This document shows, piece after piece, positions 33,755-43,208 of a stretch of DNA of 64,000 bases. The notes beneath the pieces are model-generated. The model searched no databases. It worked only from the letters and a program-made list of their open reading frames with translations, and was not told the DNA's origin. Origin of the DNA: Cellvibrionaceae bacterium (GTDB lineage Bacteria; Pseudomonadota; Gammaproteobacteria; Pseudomonadales; Cellvibrionaceae); the NCBI GenBank assembly GCA_021151695.1, contig JAGKWU010000005.1, forward strand, positions 1 to 64,000, given 5' to 3'. The position numbers and the translations under genes are program-made. The stretch's first letter is position 1. The number at the start of each line of letters is the position of its first letter.

Positions 33755-33785
33755 AAAAAACGCCGGTAGATTACCGGCGTTTTCC
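33755..33785. terminator. Bidirectional terminator overlapping the ygiQ stop
   Basis: The stem AAAACGCCGGTA/TACCGGCGTTTT with a 3-nt loop is flanked by an A run and a T run. The stop codon of the minus-strand gene (33771-33773) lies in the stem, so the terminator serves both converging genes. Confidence 0.88.
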
Positions 33786-36224
33786 TTTTGGTGGTGTAGC
33801 TGTTGGCGATTTTGCGCCGCGCTCTGTGGTCGGCCTTGCAGGTTTTGATTGTTGCTGTGCATTGTGTTTCTTCGCACTTTCAAACTTATCCCCAAAGGCT
33901 TTTGCTGCAGGTTTTTTAGCCTGTGCCGGTTGGTTGCGCCCATCCGTTGCGCGTGGATTGGTCGCCCGCGAACTTGTGGATTGCGCGCGTGCTTGCGGCG
34001 ATTGTGCGCGGCTACCGGCGCCGGCGGCCTTCGCTTGTTTTGGATCTGTGGCAGGAATTAGCGCTGAAGGTGCATTGCCAATTAAATGGCCTTTGCGCAT
34101 TTTCACCAGGGCTTCACGAATCATAGGCCAGCCAGCGGGGTCGTGATAACGCAGCAAGGCTTTTTGCAAGCGACGCTGTTCTAATCCGCGGGGGATAGTA
34201 ATTTTTCCACTCTTGTAGGTGAGTTTTTTAAGCGGGTTTCTTTCGCTCACATACATAGCTGTCGCGAGTGACATGGGCGAGGGATAGAAAGTTTGTACCT
34301 GGTCGACTTCAAAATTGTTTTTCTTTAACCAGAGCGCCATGTTCACCATGTCTTCGTCTTTGGTGCCCGGGTGCGCAGCGATAAAGTAAGGAATCAAATA
34401 CTGTTTTTTTCCCGCTTCCTTCGAGAATTTATCAAACATTTTTTTGAAGTCGTAATAGCTGCTCATCTTCGGCTTCATCATTTGCGCGAGCGGACCTTCT
34501 TCGGTGTGCTCTGGCGCAATTTTCAGATAGCCTCCAACATGGTGCGTGACCAACTCTTTTACGTATTCCGGATCTTGCACGGCGAGGTCGTAGCGTAAAC
34601 CTGACGCAATCGAAATGCGATTTACACCTTTAAGCTTGCGCGCGGCGCGATAGAGCGCTGTGGTGTGTTTGTGATCCGTAATCAAATTTTTGCAGATGGT
34701 TGGATAGACGCAAGATAAGCGACGGCATTTGCTCAGGGTCGGCATGTCTTTACAAGTGAGGCGATACATATTCGCCGTGGGGCCACCCAAATCAGAAATA
34801 TGGCCGGTAAAGCCGGGCACTTTTTCGCGGATATCTTCGATCTCTTTCAAGATCGATTCCTGCGAGCGGCTCTGGATGATGCGGCCTTCATGCTCGGTGA
34901 TCGAGCAGAAAGTACAGCCGCCAAAACAACCGCGCATGATATTCACCGAGGTTTTAATCATGTCGTAGGCGGGAATTTTCGCCTTGCCATAACTTGGGTG
35001 CGGTACGCGCTGGTAGGGCAAATCAAACACGCCATCCAGCTCGTCGGTGGCGAGTGGAATGGGTGGCGGATTGATCCAGACCTCGCGGTTGCCGTGTTTT
35101 TGGATCAGTGGGCGCGCGTTGTAGGGGTTTGCTTCCTGATGCAATACGCGCGAGGCGTGCGCATACAAAATCGGATCATTGCGCACTTTGTCGAATGCAG
35201 GAAGACGAACGTAAACCTTGTCATCGTTTGCCAAATCGCTGCGGTTTTGCAACGGCATGGGAATGATACGAATGGCTTGTTCGGCATCTGGTTCTAGCGC
35301 TTTTGCAGATGTGTCGCCCTGTGCCGGGCAGCCAATGGTTTGCACTTCGTTGGGATTTAATGCCGCAATTTGCGCGGCCATTTTTTCCGGCTCTAATTGA
35401 CGCAACCCAACTTGTGAATTGCTTGGGTCAACTTGCGCTGCATCGACGACGGATTTGGTGTCGTGTTGATACTCATAGGGATTGGGCAGTTTGTCGATAT
35501 GTCCGGGCCAATCGATACGCGTGGAATCAATTTCCGTCCAACCGGCGGGCGGCGTTTTGCGAATAACGGCGGTGCCGCGCAGATCGGTTAATTCCTCAAT
35601 CTTTTTACCCTGCGCCAGCGCATGGGCGATATCGGCGATAGCGCGTTCGGCGTTGCCATACAACAAAATATCGGCGGTGGCGTCGATCAGAACGGAGCGG
35701 CGCACCTCGTTGCTCCAGTAATCGTACTGGGCGATACGGCGCAGGCTGGCTTCGATACCACCGAGCACAATGGGTACATCTTTATAGGCTTCTTTGCAGC
35801 GCTGGCTGTAAACCGTCACGGCGCGGTCGGGGCGTTGGCCGCCTTGGCCGCCGGGGGTATAGGCATCATCGTGACGCAGACGCAGGTCGGCGGTGTAGCG
35901 GTTGATCATGGAGTCCATGTTGCCCGCGCTTATGCCGAAGAAGAGATTGGGTTTGCCCAAGGCCTTAAACGGCTCGGCGCTCTTCCAATCCGGTTGCGCG
36001 ATGATGCCCACGCGAAAGCCCTGGGACTCCAGGTAGCGGCCAATCACCGCCATGCCGAAACTGGGGTGATCCACATAGGCATCGCCACACACGATGATGA
36101 TGTCGCAGCTGTCCCAGCCGAGTTTGTCCATTTCCGCACGGCTCATGGGCAGGAATGGGGCTGGCCCATAGCATTCGGCCCAGTAGCGGGGATGTTCAAA
36201 CAGATTGACGGTTTCGGTTTTCAT
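33771..36224 (-). CDS. ygiQ: YgiQ-family radical SAM protein
   Basis: A UPF0313-type radical-SAM enzyme of about 817 residues; the reaction is still unknown in the literature I know. The cluster motif is GCFGGCTFCSITEHEG, followed by LGGPTANMYRLTCKD and YFIAAHPGTKDEDMVNMALW. The N-terminal part has FLPMSRAEMDKLGWDSCDII and GNMDSMINRYTADLRLR. The last 100 residues are a basic low-complexity tail rich in A, K, P, Q and R, also seen in other YgiQ proteins. The start at 36224 (MKTETVN) is preferred over a TTG five codons upstream. Confidence 0.92.
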   Translation of the reverse strand: MKTETVNLFEHPRYWAECYGPAPFLPMSRAEMDKLGWDSCDIIIVCGDAYVDHPSFGMAVIGRYLESQGFRVGIIAQPDWKSAEPFKALGKPNLFFGISAGNMDSMINRYTADLRLRHDDAYTPGGQGGQRPDRAVTVYSQRCKEAYKDVPIVLGGIEASLRRIAQYDYWSNEVRRSVLIDATADILLYGNAERAIADIAHALAQGKKIEELTDLRGTAVIRKTPPAGWTEIDSTRIDWPGHIDKLPNPYEYQHDTKSVVDAAQVDPSNSQVGLRQLEPEKMAAQIAALNPNEVQTIGCPAQGDTSAKALEPDAEQAIRIIPMPLQNRSDLANDDKVYVRLPAFDKVRNDPILYAHASRVLHQEANPYNARPLIQKHGNREVWINPPPIPLATDELDGVFDLPYQRVPHPSYGKAKIPAYDMIKTSVNIMRGCFGGCTFCSITEHEGRIIQSRSQESILKEIEDIREKVPGFTGHISDLGGPTANMYRLTCKDMPTLSKCRRLSCVYPTICKNLITDHKHTTALYRAARKLKGVNRISIASGLRYDLAVQDPEYVKELVTHHVGGYLKIAPEHTEEGPLAQMMKPKMSSYYDFKKMFDKFSKEAGKKQYLIPYFIAAHPGTKDEDMVNMALWLKKNNFEVDQVQTFYPSPMSLATAMYVSERNPLKKLTYKSGKITIPRGLEQRRLQKALLRYHDPAGWPMIREALVKMRKGHLIGNAPSALIPATDPKQAKAAGAGSRAQSPQARAQSTSSRATNPRATDGRNQPAQAKKPAAKAFGDKFESAKKHNAQQQSKPARPTTERGAKSPTATPPKGKRR

Positions 36225-36376
36225 AGGCGGGTACTGCAAAGTCGCGGAACGGTAATGGCTGAGGCCGGGACGCTATTGTCCCAGAAAGATGGCAATGATT
36301 ATAGAGTAGTTTTGCTCGTGCCTTACCGGTACTACTCTGGCGAGCGTTAGACAGAGCCAAAAGCTGCCCTGACTAT

Positions 36377-38257
36377 TTAGAGCGCTGCCTGAAAACGGAT
36401 TTCGCTGTCGTTTTTGCTGGCCAATGGCAGCTGAAACCAAAAACTGGTGCCTACGCCTAATTCGGTATCAAACCCCATGCGCCCGCCCATTTTTTCCACC
36501 AGGGTTTTGCTGATTTTCAGCCCCAACCCAGTGCCGCCCTGCTGGCGGGTGTCAGAGCTGTCTGCCTGGGCAAAGGCGCTGAATACGCGAGGGCGAAACT
36601 CATGGGGAATACCGGGTCCATAGTCGTGTACCGAGACTTTGGTATGGCCGTTTTCATTGACTATGTCTATTTCTACCGGGCGATCTTTGGGGGAGTATTT
36701 GGCGGCATTGGAGAGCAGGTTGGAGAGAACCTGCATCAGGCGATCAGCATCACCCTGGATAATAGCCTCCCTGGGATGCTGGCAAAGCTCGAATTTAACA
36801 TCGTAGGTTTGGGCGTAGGCGGCGTTGGCTTCGATCGCCAATTCGGCAAGCTGAACCAGGTTGAGTTGGTCGCTTTTGAGGCTCATCTTGCCCGCCATCA
36901 GTTTTTCCATATCGAGAATATCGTTCACTAAGGCTACCAGCCGCTGGCTGTTTTTGTGGGCGATGTTCACTAGCTTCTGCTGGGTTTCTGCCAGCGGGCC
37001 GCCGTGGCCAGCTTCAAGCAAACCCAGTGAACCGCGGATGGACGTCAGTGGTGTGCGCAACTCATGGCTGACCACAGAAATAAATTCCGATTGCAATTGG
37101 GCTATGCGGCGTCGCTCAGTGATGTCTGTGAGTGTGCCCGTAAATATCAGGCTGTGGGTCTGGGGATCTATTTCACTTTGCAGGGTCACTTCAAACCAGC
37201 AGTAACCGCCGCGGTTGTCGTAAAAGCGTTTTTCGCTGCGGTGACTGTGAACTTTTTCTATGGCCAGCTGTTGGAAAACCGCAAAGGTTTTGTCGATATC
37301 GTCGTGATAGACATAGTCGAGAAAATTGCGGCCAATGGAATCCTGGGTTTCAAATCCGGTGATTTCTGTCCAGGCGGAATTAAGGAAAACCCAGCGGCCC
37401 AATTCATCTAACTGGAAAATTACCTCGCGCACGTTTTCCACCAGTGAGCGGTATTGTTGTTCACTCGCCGCTACCTTGGCCGCCATACGCTTGCTGTTGG
37501 TGATGTCGGTGAGAATGCCAATGTATTGATAGGGTTTTCCATCCTCGCCGAGGAAGGGAACTATGGTGGAATCCACCCAATATAAATTGTGGTTTTTATC
37601 GCGGTTGCAGATTTCGCCGCGCCAGACATTACCGCTTGCAATGGTGCGCCACAAATTATCGTAGAAAAATGGATTGTGGTGGTGAGAGCTAACAATGCGG
37701 TGATTTTTGCCGAGCAACTCGTCCCGTGTGTAGCCGCTGATTTGGCAGAAGCGATCATTGACGTAGCGAATATTGCCCTGGGTATCGGTGATACTGACAA
37801 TAGCGTGCTGATCCATGGCAAAACGCTGGTTGGCCAGTTCAAGCCGATGCTGCTCCTGTTGCTCCACAAGAATGGGTAAAAGCGCCGAGAGTCCTTCGAG
37901 GTCGTCTGCGCCGGAAGTACCGCAGATAGCCTGGTTATTTTCAAGCAGGGTGTTGACGGCTTCGCGCACGGATTGCAGCACGCGGTTGCGGCTGGCGATG
38001 TCGCGGCGCATTTGGTCGTTGATGCTCGACAGCTCGGAGGAGCTTTGTTCCAGGCTGCGTGAGCGCAGTGCCAGGTCGCGATCATTTTGTTCGTAAGTGC
38101 TGTTTACCCGCGCAAAAATAGCGACCAAACCATTGGTAAACGCGGCGAGCTCGGGTGTGCGTGCCGTATCGTGCAGTTCTTGTAAGCGCTGTGCGAGCTG
38201 CTCGGAATTTTCTATTCCGCACAGGCGGCGCAGTTGACGTGCAAGTGATGGATGCAT
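36377..38257 (-). CDS. Soluble PAS-PAS sensor histidine kinase
   Basis: A 626-residue kinase with no membrane segment. The N-terminal 150 residues are helical, likely coiled-coil (SLEQSSSELSSINDQMRRD). Two PAS/PAC units follow (about 155-270 with GNIRYVNDRFCQISGYTRDE, and about 275-385 with GRWVFLNSAWTEITGFE). Next comes the HisKA domain with the phospho-acceptor His398 in FISVVSHELRTPLTSIRG and an HATPase domain (LSNLLSNAAKYSP, VHDYGPGIP, GGTGLGLKISK). There is no receiver domain and no response regulator gene beside it. It begins 30 bases after the FIST gene on the same strand, so FIST may be its sensor. Confidence 0.9.
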   Translation of the reverse strand: MHPSLARQLRRLCGIENSEQLAQRLQELHDTARTPELAAFTNGLVAIFARVNSTYEQNDRDLALRSRSLEQSSSELSSINDQMRRDIASRNRVLQSVREAVNTLLENNQAICGTSGADDLEGLSALLPILVEQQEQHRLELANQRFAMDQHAIVSITDTQGNIRYVNDRFCQISGYTRDELLGKNHRIVSSHHHNPFFYDNLWRTIASGNVWRGEICNRDKNHNLYWVDSTIVPFLGEDGKPYQYIGILTDITNSKRMAAKVAASEQQYRSLVENVREVIFQLDELGRWVFLNSAWTEITGFETQDSIGRNFLDYVYHDDIDKTFAVFQQLAIEKVHSHRSEKRFYDNRGGYCWFEVTLQSEIDPQTHSLIFTGTLTDITERRRIAQLQSEFISVVSHELRTPLTSIRGSLGLLEAGHGGPLAETQQKLVNIAHKNSQRLVALVNDILDMEKLMAGKMSLKSDQLNLVQLAELAIEANAAYAQTYDVKFELCQHPREAIIQGDADRLMQVLSNLLSNAAKYSPKDRPVEIDIVNENGHTKVSVHDYGPGIPHEFRPRVFSAFAQADSSDTRQQGGTGLGLKISKTLVEKMGGRMGFDTELGVGTSFWFQLPLASKNDSEIRFQAAL

Positions 38258-38287
38258 CCTTTATCAGTACTCGCTGGCGTTTGATGA

Positions 38288-39436
38288 TTAAGGGGTTTCA
38301 CTGATCCAGGTGATTGTCATGGTCTGGTTGTGGAGGCGGCAATCACCCTGGAAACGGTTATTGGCGATCTCGCCATTGGAGTAGTAGCCGGCGATGGTGA
38401 CTTGTTGTCCCAATACCTCTATCACGGCCTCTACTTCTTCATCGATGCGGTCGCCCATCACCAGCTTGCGGCCGATACAGCTGACCAGTATGGCCAAGCT
38501 GTTGGCGGGCTGCTGGTTGTGGCTTTGACGGGCGGTTTTTGCGGCTGTCTCGGCGCCGCTGATTAATTTGTCGGTGCTGGAATGCATCAGCTTCAAATAG
38601 CCATCCGGGTCTATATCACCGGCCAGTGTGAGGGAACCCTGGGCTTCGTCCACGGCGAGAATGGTGCGAAATATACCGCGTTTTTCATGGCCACGGTCGA
38701 GCATCTCAAAGGGAAACAAGAGGCCTGAACCTGGCAGATCCCGGGCGTAGTCACCCAGATAGCGCTTGTAGACTTCGAGCGCACTTTTGCCATCCAGCTC
38801 ATAGAGCACGTTGCCGTCACAGCGGGTAACTTTGCGCGCCGGGCCAAAGGCCTCCCAACCGGCGAAGGTGCCATAGCTGAGTTTGATACGGTCGCCATAA
38901 AAACCTATAGCGACCTGGTGGTTATCGGTGCTGCCCGCGGGGCCGAGGGTCCAGGTTTGCTTGAATGCTCCGCCGTCAGCCGCTAGTCCGCCGGAGATAT
39001 TAACGCCGGGCGAGAGCGAACTTTGCAATCCGGAGACCAGTGCGCTGCCATTGATTGCCACGCCGGTACCTAGCAGCAATACACCGCTCAATTCCTCTTG
39101 CCGTAAAGCCTGGCTAAGGCGCGCGCCAGCGGCGAAAGAATCTGCCATGGAGGCCAGTGGCGTAGTGACAGCCGCCAGTGGGGTATCCTCAAATTGGACC
39201 GCCGTAATAATGCAATGATTGTCGTAAACACGGTCGCCGGCGATTTCGCCTGCGGTTGAGCAGCCGGCAATGATGGCATCGGGTAGGGCTTCGCGCAGTT
39301 GTGCGGCGAGCAGACCGTCGGTAAAAAAATTGACGGCGCCAAACACCAGGACTAGCTGGGGATTAATGGCAATCACTTGCGGCAACCGTAAAAGCAATTC
39401 ATCCGCTCGCGCCAGCTGAATTTGTACCGTTCTCAT
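38288..39436 (-). CDS. FIST-domain sensory protein
   Basis: A 382-residue protein with FIST-N (about 25-215: VFGAVNFFTDGLLAAQLRE, IIAGCSTAGEIAGD, VNISGGLAADGGAF) and FIST-C (about 220-365: ELDGKSALEVYKRYLGDYA, AGDIDPDGYLKLMH, SCIGRKLVMGDRIDEEVEAV, GYYSNGEIA). FIST domains are thought to bind small ligands, probably amino-acid-like, and to feed signal-transduction partners. The ATG at 39436 has AAGGAG four to five bases upstream. It lies directly before the PAS kinase gene and likely forms a two-gene operon with it. Confidence 0.9.
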   Translation of the reverse strand: MRTVQIQLARADELLLRLPQVIAINPQLVLVFGAVNFFTDGLLAAQLREALPDAIIAGCSTAGEIAGDRVYDNHCIITAVQFEDTPLAAVTTPLASMADSFAAGARLSQALRQEELSGVLLLGTGVAINGSALVSGLQSSLSPGVNISGGLAADGGAFKQTWTLGPAGSTDNHQVAIGFYGDRIKLSYGTFAGWEAFGPARKVTRCDGNVLYELDGKSALEVYKRYLGDYARDLPGSGLLFPFEMLDRGHEKRGIFRTILAVDEAQGSLTLAGDIDPDGYLKLMHSSTDKLISGAETAAKTARQSHNQQPANSLAILVSCIGRKLVMGDRIDEEVEAVIEVLGQQVTIAGYYSNGEIANNRFQGDCRLHNQTMTITWISETP

Positions 39437-39545
39437 GGGGCTCCTTGACGGGACGAAGTGTTGACGGGATTCGGCGGCCGGATGCCGGGCGCACATTTTT
39501 AAGCCTAGCCGAGGATAGTCAGGCGGCAAGCGGTTATCTGCCTAA

Positions 39546-39569
39546 AAGGTAGGGTTATAGCCGTACCTT
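39546..39569. promoter_or_regulatory. Dyad in the FIST/DUF6345 divergent gap
   Basis: AAGGTAGGG-TTATAG-CCGTACCTT has 9-bp arms with one mismatch and lies 110 bp from the FIST start and 200 bp from the DUF6345 start. It is a possible operator. The rest of the 332-bp gap 39437-39768 shows no gene. Confidence 0.3.
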
Positions 39570-39768
39570 GGGTAATTTTTCACAATGGGAGGGGGATTAA
39601 GTTACAGCGAGAGGGGCTGGTGCGGGATAAAGTAGCCTCACTTGCCCAATGGAGCGGCGAGTCAGGCCAGGAAGGAATTAGGCTTGGGTTTTCACTAACC
39701 GATCTGCTGGCATGATGCATATCAGCCTCAAAGGATCTGCAACCCGTAACGTTAAAGGAGTATTTGTC

Positions 39769-40545
39769 ATGTTTAAAACATCTACCAAAAACCTGGTAAA
39801 AGGCATTTGCCTTGCTTCTGTGTGTCTTTCTTCTCTTCCATTCACTTCTGTCGCCCATGCAGCAGATCGCGAAATCGGCGGTTATGTCGATAAAGCGGAA
39901 AGCCGTTTTGTGCGCAACGTATGGAACTTCATCAAAAACTTCCAGGGCTGGAAAACTGTCGGCGCTAACCGCTGGCAAGAGGTTCAGTACTACTATTCCG
40001 AACCTTATATGTTCGACAGTCTGCATCAAAGCTATGTCGACAAAATGGATCTGGCTTATGTTGCTGGCCACGGCAACCAGTACTACATCCAAACCAATGC
40101 GTCACTCAGCCAGGGTGTGGATCTGCGCTATGTTCCCGCTTACGGCGACTTGGCGAATGGCGGTGATCTTGAGTTTATGATTATCGAATCCTGCTATACC
40201 GTTTCTACTGCACCCGAACATGCGAACTGGTGGACAGCTTACTCGCCCATGTTCCAGGGTTTGCATCAACTGGTGGGTTTCCACACCTTGAGCAACTCCG
40301 ACAACGGTATCCCCAACAATTACGCCAACAAGTTGAAAGCCAACGGTGGTATTTGGCAATCCTGGTTTGCCGCGGTCAATGAAGAGCGCTACTGGATTTT
40401 CAACCCTACCAATTCTGATGGCTCTCCCTATCCAGGCCTGGCTAGTGCTGTGATGTACGGCTCTACCCAAAATGATCGTCTCGGCTCCTACGCGGCTGAT
40501 CCCGCTGGCGGCACTGCAGGCATGACCACCTGGTGGCAATATTAA
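39769..40545 (+). CDS. Secreted DUF6345 protein, caspase-like His/Cys pair
   Basis: A 258-residue protein with a signal peptide (1-31, ending SVAHA) and a mature start ADREIGG. The rest matches DUF6345 in my reading. Two motifs stand out: DLAYVAGHGNQYY (His101) and DLEFMIIESCYT (Cys142). Each follows a hydrophobic strand, the arrangement of the catalytic His and Cys in caspase, gingipain and CHAT-type peptidases. That makes a secreted cysteine peptidase plausible but unproven. The ATG follows AAAGGAG. A second secreted protein follows 42 bases later and is likely co-transcribed. Confidence 0.75.
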   Translation: MFKTSTKNLVKGICLASVCLSSLPFTSVAHAADREIGGYVDKAESRFVRNVWNFIKNFQGWKTVGANRWQEVQYYYSEPYMFDSLHQSYVDKMDLAYVAGHGNQYYIQTNASLSQGVDLRYVPAYGDLANGGDLEFMIIESCYTVSTAPEHANWWTAYSPMFQGLHQLVGFHTLSNSDNGIPNNYANKLKANGGIWQSWFAAVNEERYWIFNPTNSDGSPYPGLASAVMYGSTQNDRLGSYAADPAGGTAGMTTWWQY

Positions 40546-40587
40546 TTTCCCAATTTCTATTTAATTTTCATTTCAAGGAGAAAGAAA

Positions 40588-41538
40588 ATGAACATTCAAA
40601 AATTTATCCCTGTTGTACTGATATTAGCGATGGGCGTTGCCATTCACGCTGAAGCGGCTGTGAGCACCAAAGGTCTGGTGGTGTACAGCTTCCAAAAAAC
40701 CGAACCTGCCACGTTGGATAATTCACTCTCTTACGAGAAGCAATTCCTGGGCACCAGTGATCGTGTTGCGGCGTCTGAAGATGGCATAGTGCGCTATGTA
40801 TCAGCGCGTGATGTAAACACCACTCTCGAGCACAATTTGGCAACGGGCGATATCAGCTTCAACCGCAATTTCAGCCGCTACCTCGGCACTTTTGCGCCCA
40901 AATTGCCAGCGAGTGATGAAGCGCAAAAATATGCGGAGAGCTTTTTGGCTGCGAACAAATTGTTGCCCGCTAATCGCGAAGAGTTGAAGGTTGCCCACGT
41001 TGGCGGTTTGCGTGCGAGTACTGTATCGAGTGATGGCAAAGCGGGTCCAACTATCGACAAACTGGTGACGCTGACTTACTCACGTCAATTGAATGGTGCA
41101 CCTGTGATCGGTGCCGGTTCAAAAATTATCGTAAATGTTGGCGATAGTGGTGAAGTGATCAGTGTGAACCGTCGCTGGAGAGAGCTGGACAAGCCAGTTG
41201 CGCTGAGCGATACCGAGGTGCTGACTGAAGCTGAAGCCAACGATTTGATCAAGCGTCAAATCATCACTGAGTTTGGTGAGCGTGCGACCTTCGAAGTATT
41301 GCAAACCCAGATTGCTTACTTCGATAACAACGGCAGCTACGTTCAACCTGTGTTTGCGTTCCAGACCAAAATCCAGCCAGCTGACCAAAAGTTGCCTGCG
41401 ATTGAATATGTGGGCGTGATCCCTGCCATGCGCAAGCCTGTTGAAGCCTTGAACCTGGTAGCGAATGATCCAGCCTCATTCAGAACGCTGAAAGCAGGTG
41501 ATTCCGGTGCGCCAGGTGAGCAAAAAGGCGGTGAATAA
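40588..41538 (+). CDS. Secreted protein with propeptide-like (FTP/PepSY-type) fold, partner of DUF6345
   Basis: A 316-residue protein with a signal peptide (1-23, ending HAEA). The middle part reads like the FTP/PepSY propeptide domains of secreted peptidases: LTYSRQLNGAPVIGAGSKII, then VGDSGEVISVNRRWRELDK, followed by TEAEANDLIKRQI. No protease motif of its own is seen. The ATG follows AAGGAGAAAGAAA. Being next to a caspase-like gene, it could be a trans-acting propeptide, chaperone or inhibitor. Family assignment is by pattern only. A strong terminator ends the pair. Confidence 0.6.
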   Translation: MNIQKFIPVVLILAMGVAIHAEAAVSTKGLVVYSFQKTEPATLDNSLSYEKQFLGTSDRVAASEDGIVRYVSARDVNTTLEHNLATGDISFNRNFSRYLGTFAPKLPASDEAQKYAESFLAANKLLPANREELKVAHVGGLRASTVSSDGKAGPTIDKLVTLTYSRQLNGAPVIGAGSKIIVNVGDSGEVISVNRRWRELDKPVALSDTEVLTEAEANDLIKRQIITEFGERATFEVLQTQIAYFDNNGSYVQPVFAFQTKIQPADQKLPAIEYVGVIPAMRKPVEALNLVANDPASFRTLKAGDSGAPGEQKGGE

Positions 41539-41563
41539 TTCACTAGGGCCACGTTAGCTTAAA

Positions 41564-41597
41564 TAAAAAATGGGGCTTAACTGCCCCATTTTTTATT
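41564..41597 (+). terminator. Terminator after the DUF6345 pair
   Basis: The stem AAAAAATGGGGC/GCCCCATTTTTT with a 6-nt loop ends in a T run, 26 bases after the stop. Confidence 0.9.
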
Positions 41598-41610
41598 GTA
41601 ATAAGCAGCC

Positions 41611-41675
41611 GTCATCCCCGCAGGGGATCCAGTGATTTTCAGGTTCGAAGGCGCTGGATTCCCTGCGGGAATGAC
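41611..41675. repeat. Inverted-repeat element, second locus
   Basis: GTCATCCCCGCAGGGGATCC (41611-41630, then AG) and, inverted, CTGGATTCCCTGCGGGAATG (41654-41673, then AC) are 22-base arms differing at two positions, around a 21-base centre. Sequence and form match the element upstream of dnaE. Confidence 0.8.
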
Positions 41676-41731
41676 GATTCCCCGACGTAAAAAAACTGAA
41701 GCTCTAGCTTGGGAGCGAGAGATGTCATGAT

Positions 41732-41756
41732 AAAAAAGCCCGCACAAGGCGGGCTA
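41732..41756 (-). terminator. Terminator of the PEP-CTERM protein gene
   Basis: On the minus strand AGCCCGCC-TTGT-GCGGGCT is followed by TTTTTT, about 45 bases after the stop at 41802. Confidence 0.85.
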
Positions 41757-41801
41757 ACACGCTGAGAAGTTAAGCAACTTCAAAAAAACTTTTATAAATA
41801 A

Positions 41802-43208
41802 TTATTTCGCAAAGCGACGGCGCAGAACCAAGCCCAAAAGACCGGCAGCGCTTAACAGCAATGGAGCCGGTTCAGGTACAGAGGCCGCTGGTTTAATGTC
41901 TTGCGCTACATAATTTTTCAGATCCTGATCAGTGAAACCAAACAGATAGAAATTGTTGGTGTTACTGAAACCCTGTGGGTGTTTGCTATCGGTAATGATC
42001 GACAGGAAGTCATTGTCGTTAGTGATCCAGAGTGTATGCAGAACCTGGTTGTTGTACACAATGTCTTCACCGAAGGTCATGCCTTCAAGCTTCGCAGGAA
42101 TATTTTGCGCCGCTATGCCTGCGCTAACCAGCACATCTTTTACGTCCAGCGTCAGGGTTTTGCTGACGGTTTTAGATGAAAGGTTGCCTGACAAACCTGT
42201 CACATCCTGTGCACCGGTCAAATCAATTCTGAAAAGTTGTTTTGCAGCGGCGTTGCTGTTATCGCCCAAACCTTTGCCGTCGCGTTCGTCAATCAAGAAT
42301 TCGTGATCGTTGATCGCGGTAATTTCGCTGACACCTGAGCCTGTGGTGAGTTGGTAGGCGTATTCGTGCGTGGCGCCAGTGGCAACATCGATAGTCACAA
42401 TGCGCACGACTTTGTTAGTGTCTTGCAGCAGCGACGCTTGCATGATGCCTACCAGGGTTTTGCCATCGGGAGTAATCGCCAAGCCTTCCATACCTTTGTT
42501 GGTGGTACGGCCGCTGGTGTTACCGCCGATTTCGGCTGCTTCCGTAGACTGCACATTGCTGATGGCTAACTCGTTGGGTAATGTGAAGGTTTTGATACGT
42601 TCGCCAGTGGCGCGGTCAAATTGATAAACATAAGGACCGTATTCGTCAGAAATAAATACGCTTTTGCCATCGTTGGAAACACGAATGCCTTCTGGATCAA
42701 GGCGGGCATTGTTTGGATTGGTTGAGAGGCCAGCAGCGAAATTGTCCGAGCGGCCAGAGAAATAAAAATGGCTGGCATCATTCTGCGAAGGCGCACCATT
42801 GGCGGCGTAGTTGAGCGCGGTGTTGCTGTGGAGCAGAGTGGTGTCAGTTAACGTAGGCGTGATAGAAAATGGCAGGCCGCTGTTGCTGGCCGTCACATCC
42901 AACGTAATTGTGTGGAAGCGCGAAATATAACTGGTGGTGTTATCCACTGCAGCGCCGCCAGCATAGGGCTGGGCGTTGGGACCGCGATCGGGCAGGGCAA
43001 TAAACGTGTTGCCCCCGGCATAGGCGAAGGCTGAGCCCAAGCCACCAAATACATTGGCGTTAACGCCACTTTCCAATTGGCCGTTAAGGCCAGAAAGGTC
43101 GGCATTGCCACTGAGGCTGCCGATACCTAACAAAACGGGTGCTGCTTGTGTCTGGGCAGCAGACAGGGCTACAGCCATTGCTGCCACTACTTTATTCATA
43201 TTCTTCAC
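41802..43208 (-). CDS. PEP-CTERM esterase-like/phytase-family protein
   Basis: A 468-residue secreted protein. The signal peptide is at 1-22 (ending QTQA). The body matches the esterase-like activity of phytase family (PF13449-type beta propeller): FIALPDRGPNAQPYAGG, RLDPEGIRVSNDGKSVFISD, GPYVYQFD, GMEGLAITPDGKTLVGIMQ, KLEGMTFGED. The C terminus is a PEP-CTERM sorting signal: VPEP, a hydrophobic helix (LLLSAAGLLGLVL) and RRRFAK. Such proteins are processed by an exosortase and often go with exopolysaccharide production; no exosortase gene is in the window. The ATG is at 43208. Confidence 0.9.
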   Translation of the reverse strand: MKNMNKVVAAMAVALSAAQTQAAPVLLGIGSLSGNADLSGLNGQLESGVNANVFGGLGSAFAYAGGNTFIALPDRGPNAQPYAGGAAVDNTTSYISRFHTITLDVTASNSGLPFSITPTLTDTTLLHSNTALNYAANGAPSQNDASHFYFSGRSDNFAAGLSTNPNNARLDPEGIRVSNDGKSVFISDEYGPYVYQFDRATGERIKTFTLPNELAISNVQSTEAAEIGGNTSGRTTNKGMEGLAITPDGKTLVGIMQASLLQDTNKVVRIVTIDVATGATHEYAYQLTTGSGVSEITAINDHEFLIDERDGKGLGDNSNAAAKQLFRIDLTGAQDVTGLSGNLSSKTVSKTLTLDVKDVLVSAGIAAQNIPAKLEGMTFGEDIVYNNQVLHTLWITNDNDFLSIITDSKHPQGFSNTNNFYLFGFTDQDLKNYVAQDIKPAASVPEPAPLLLSAAGLLGLVLRRRFAK

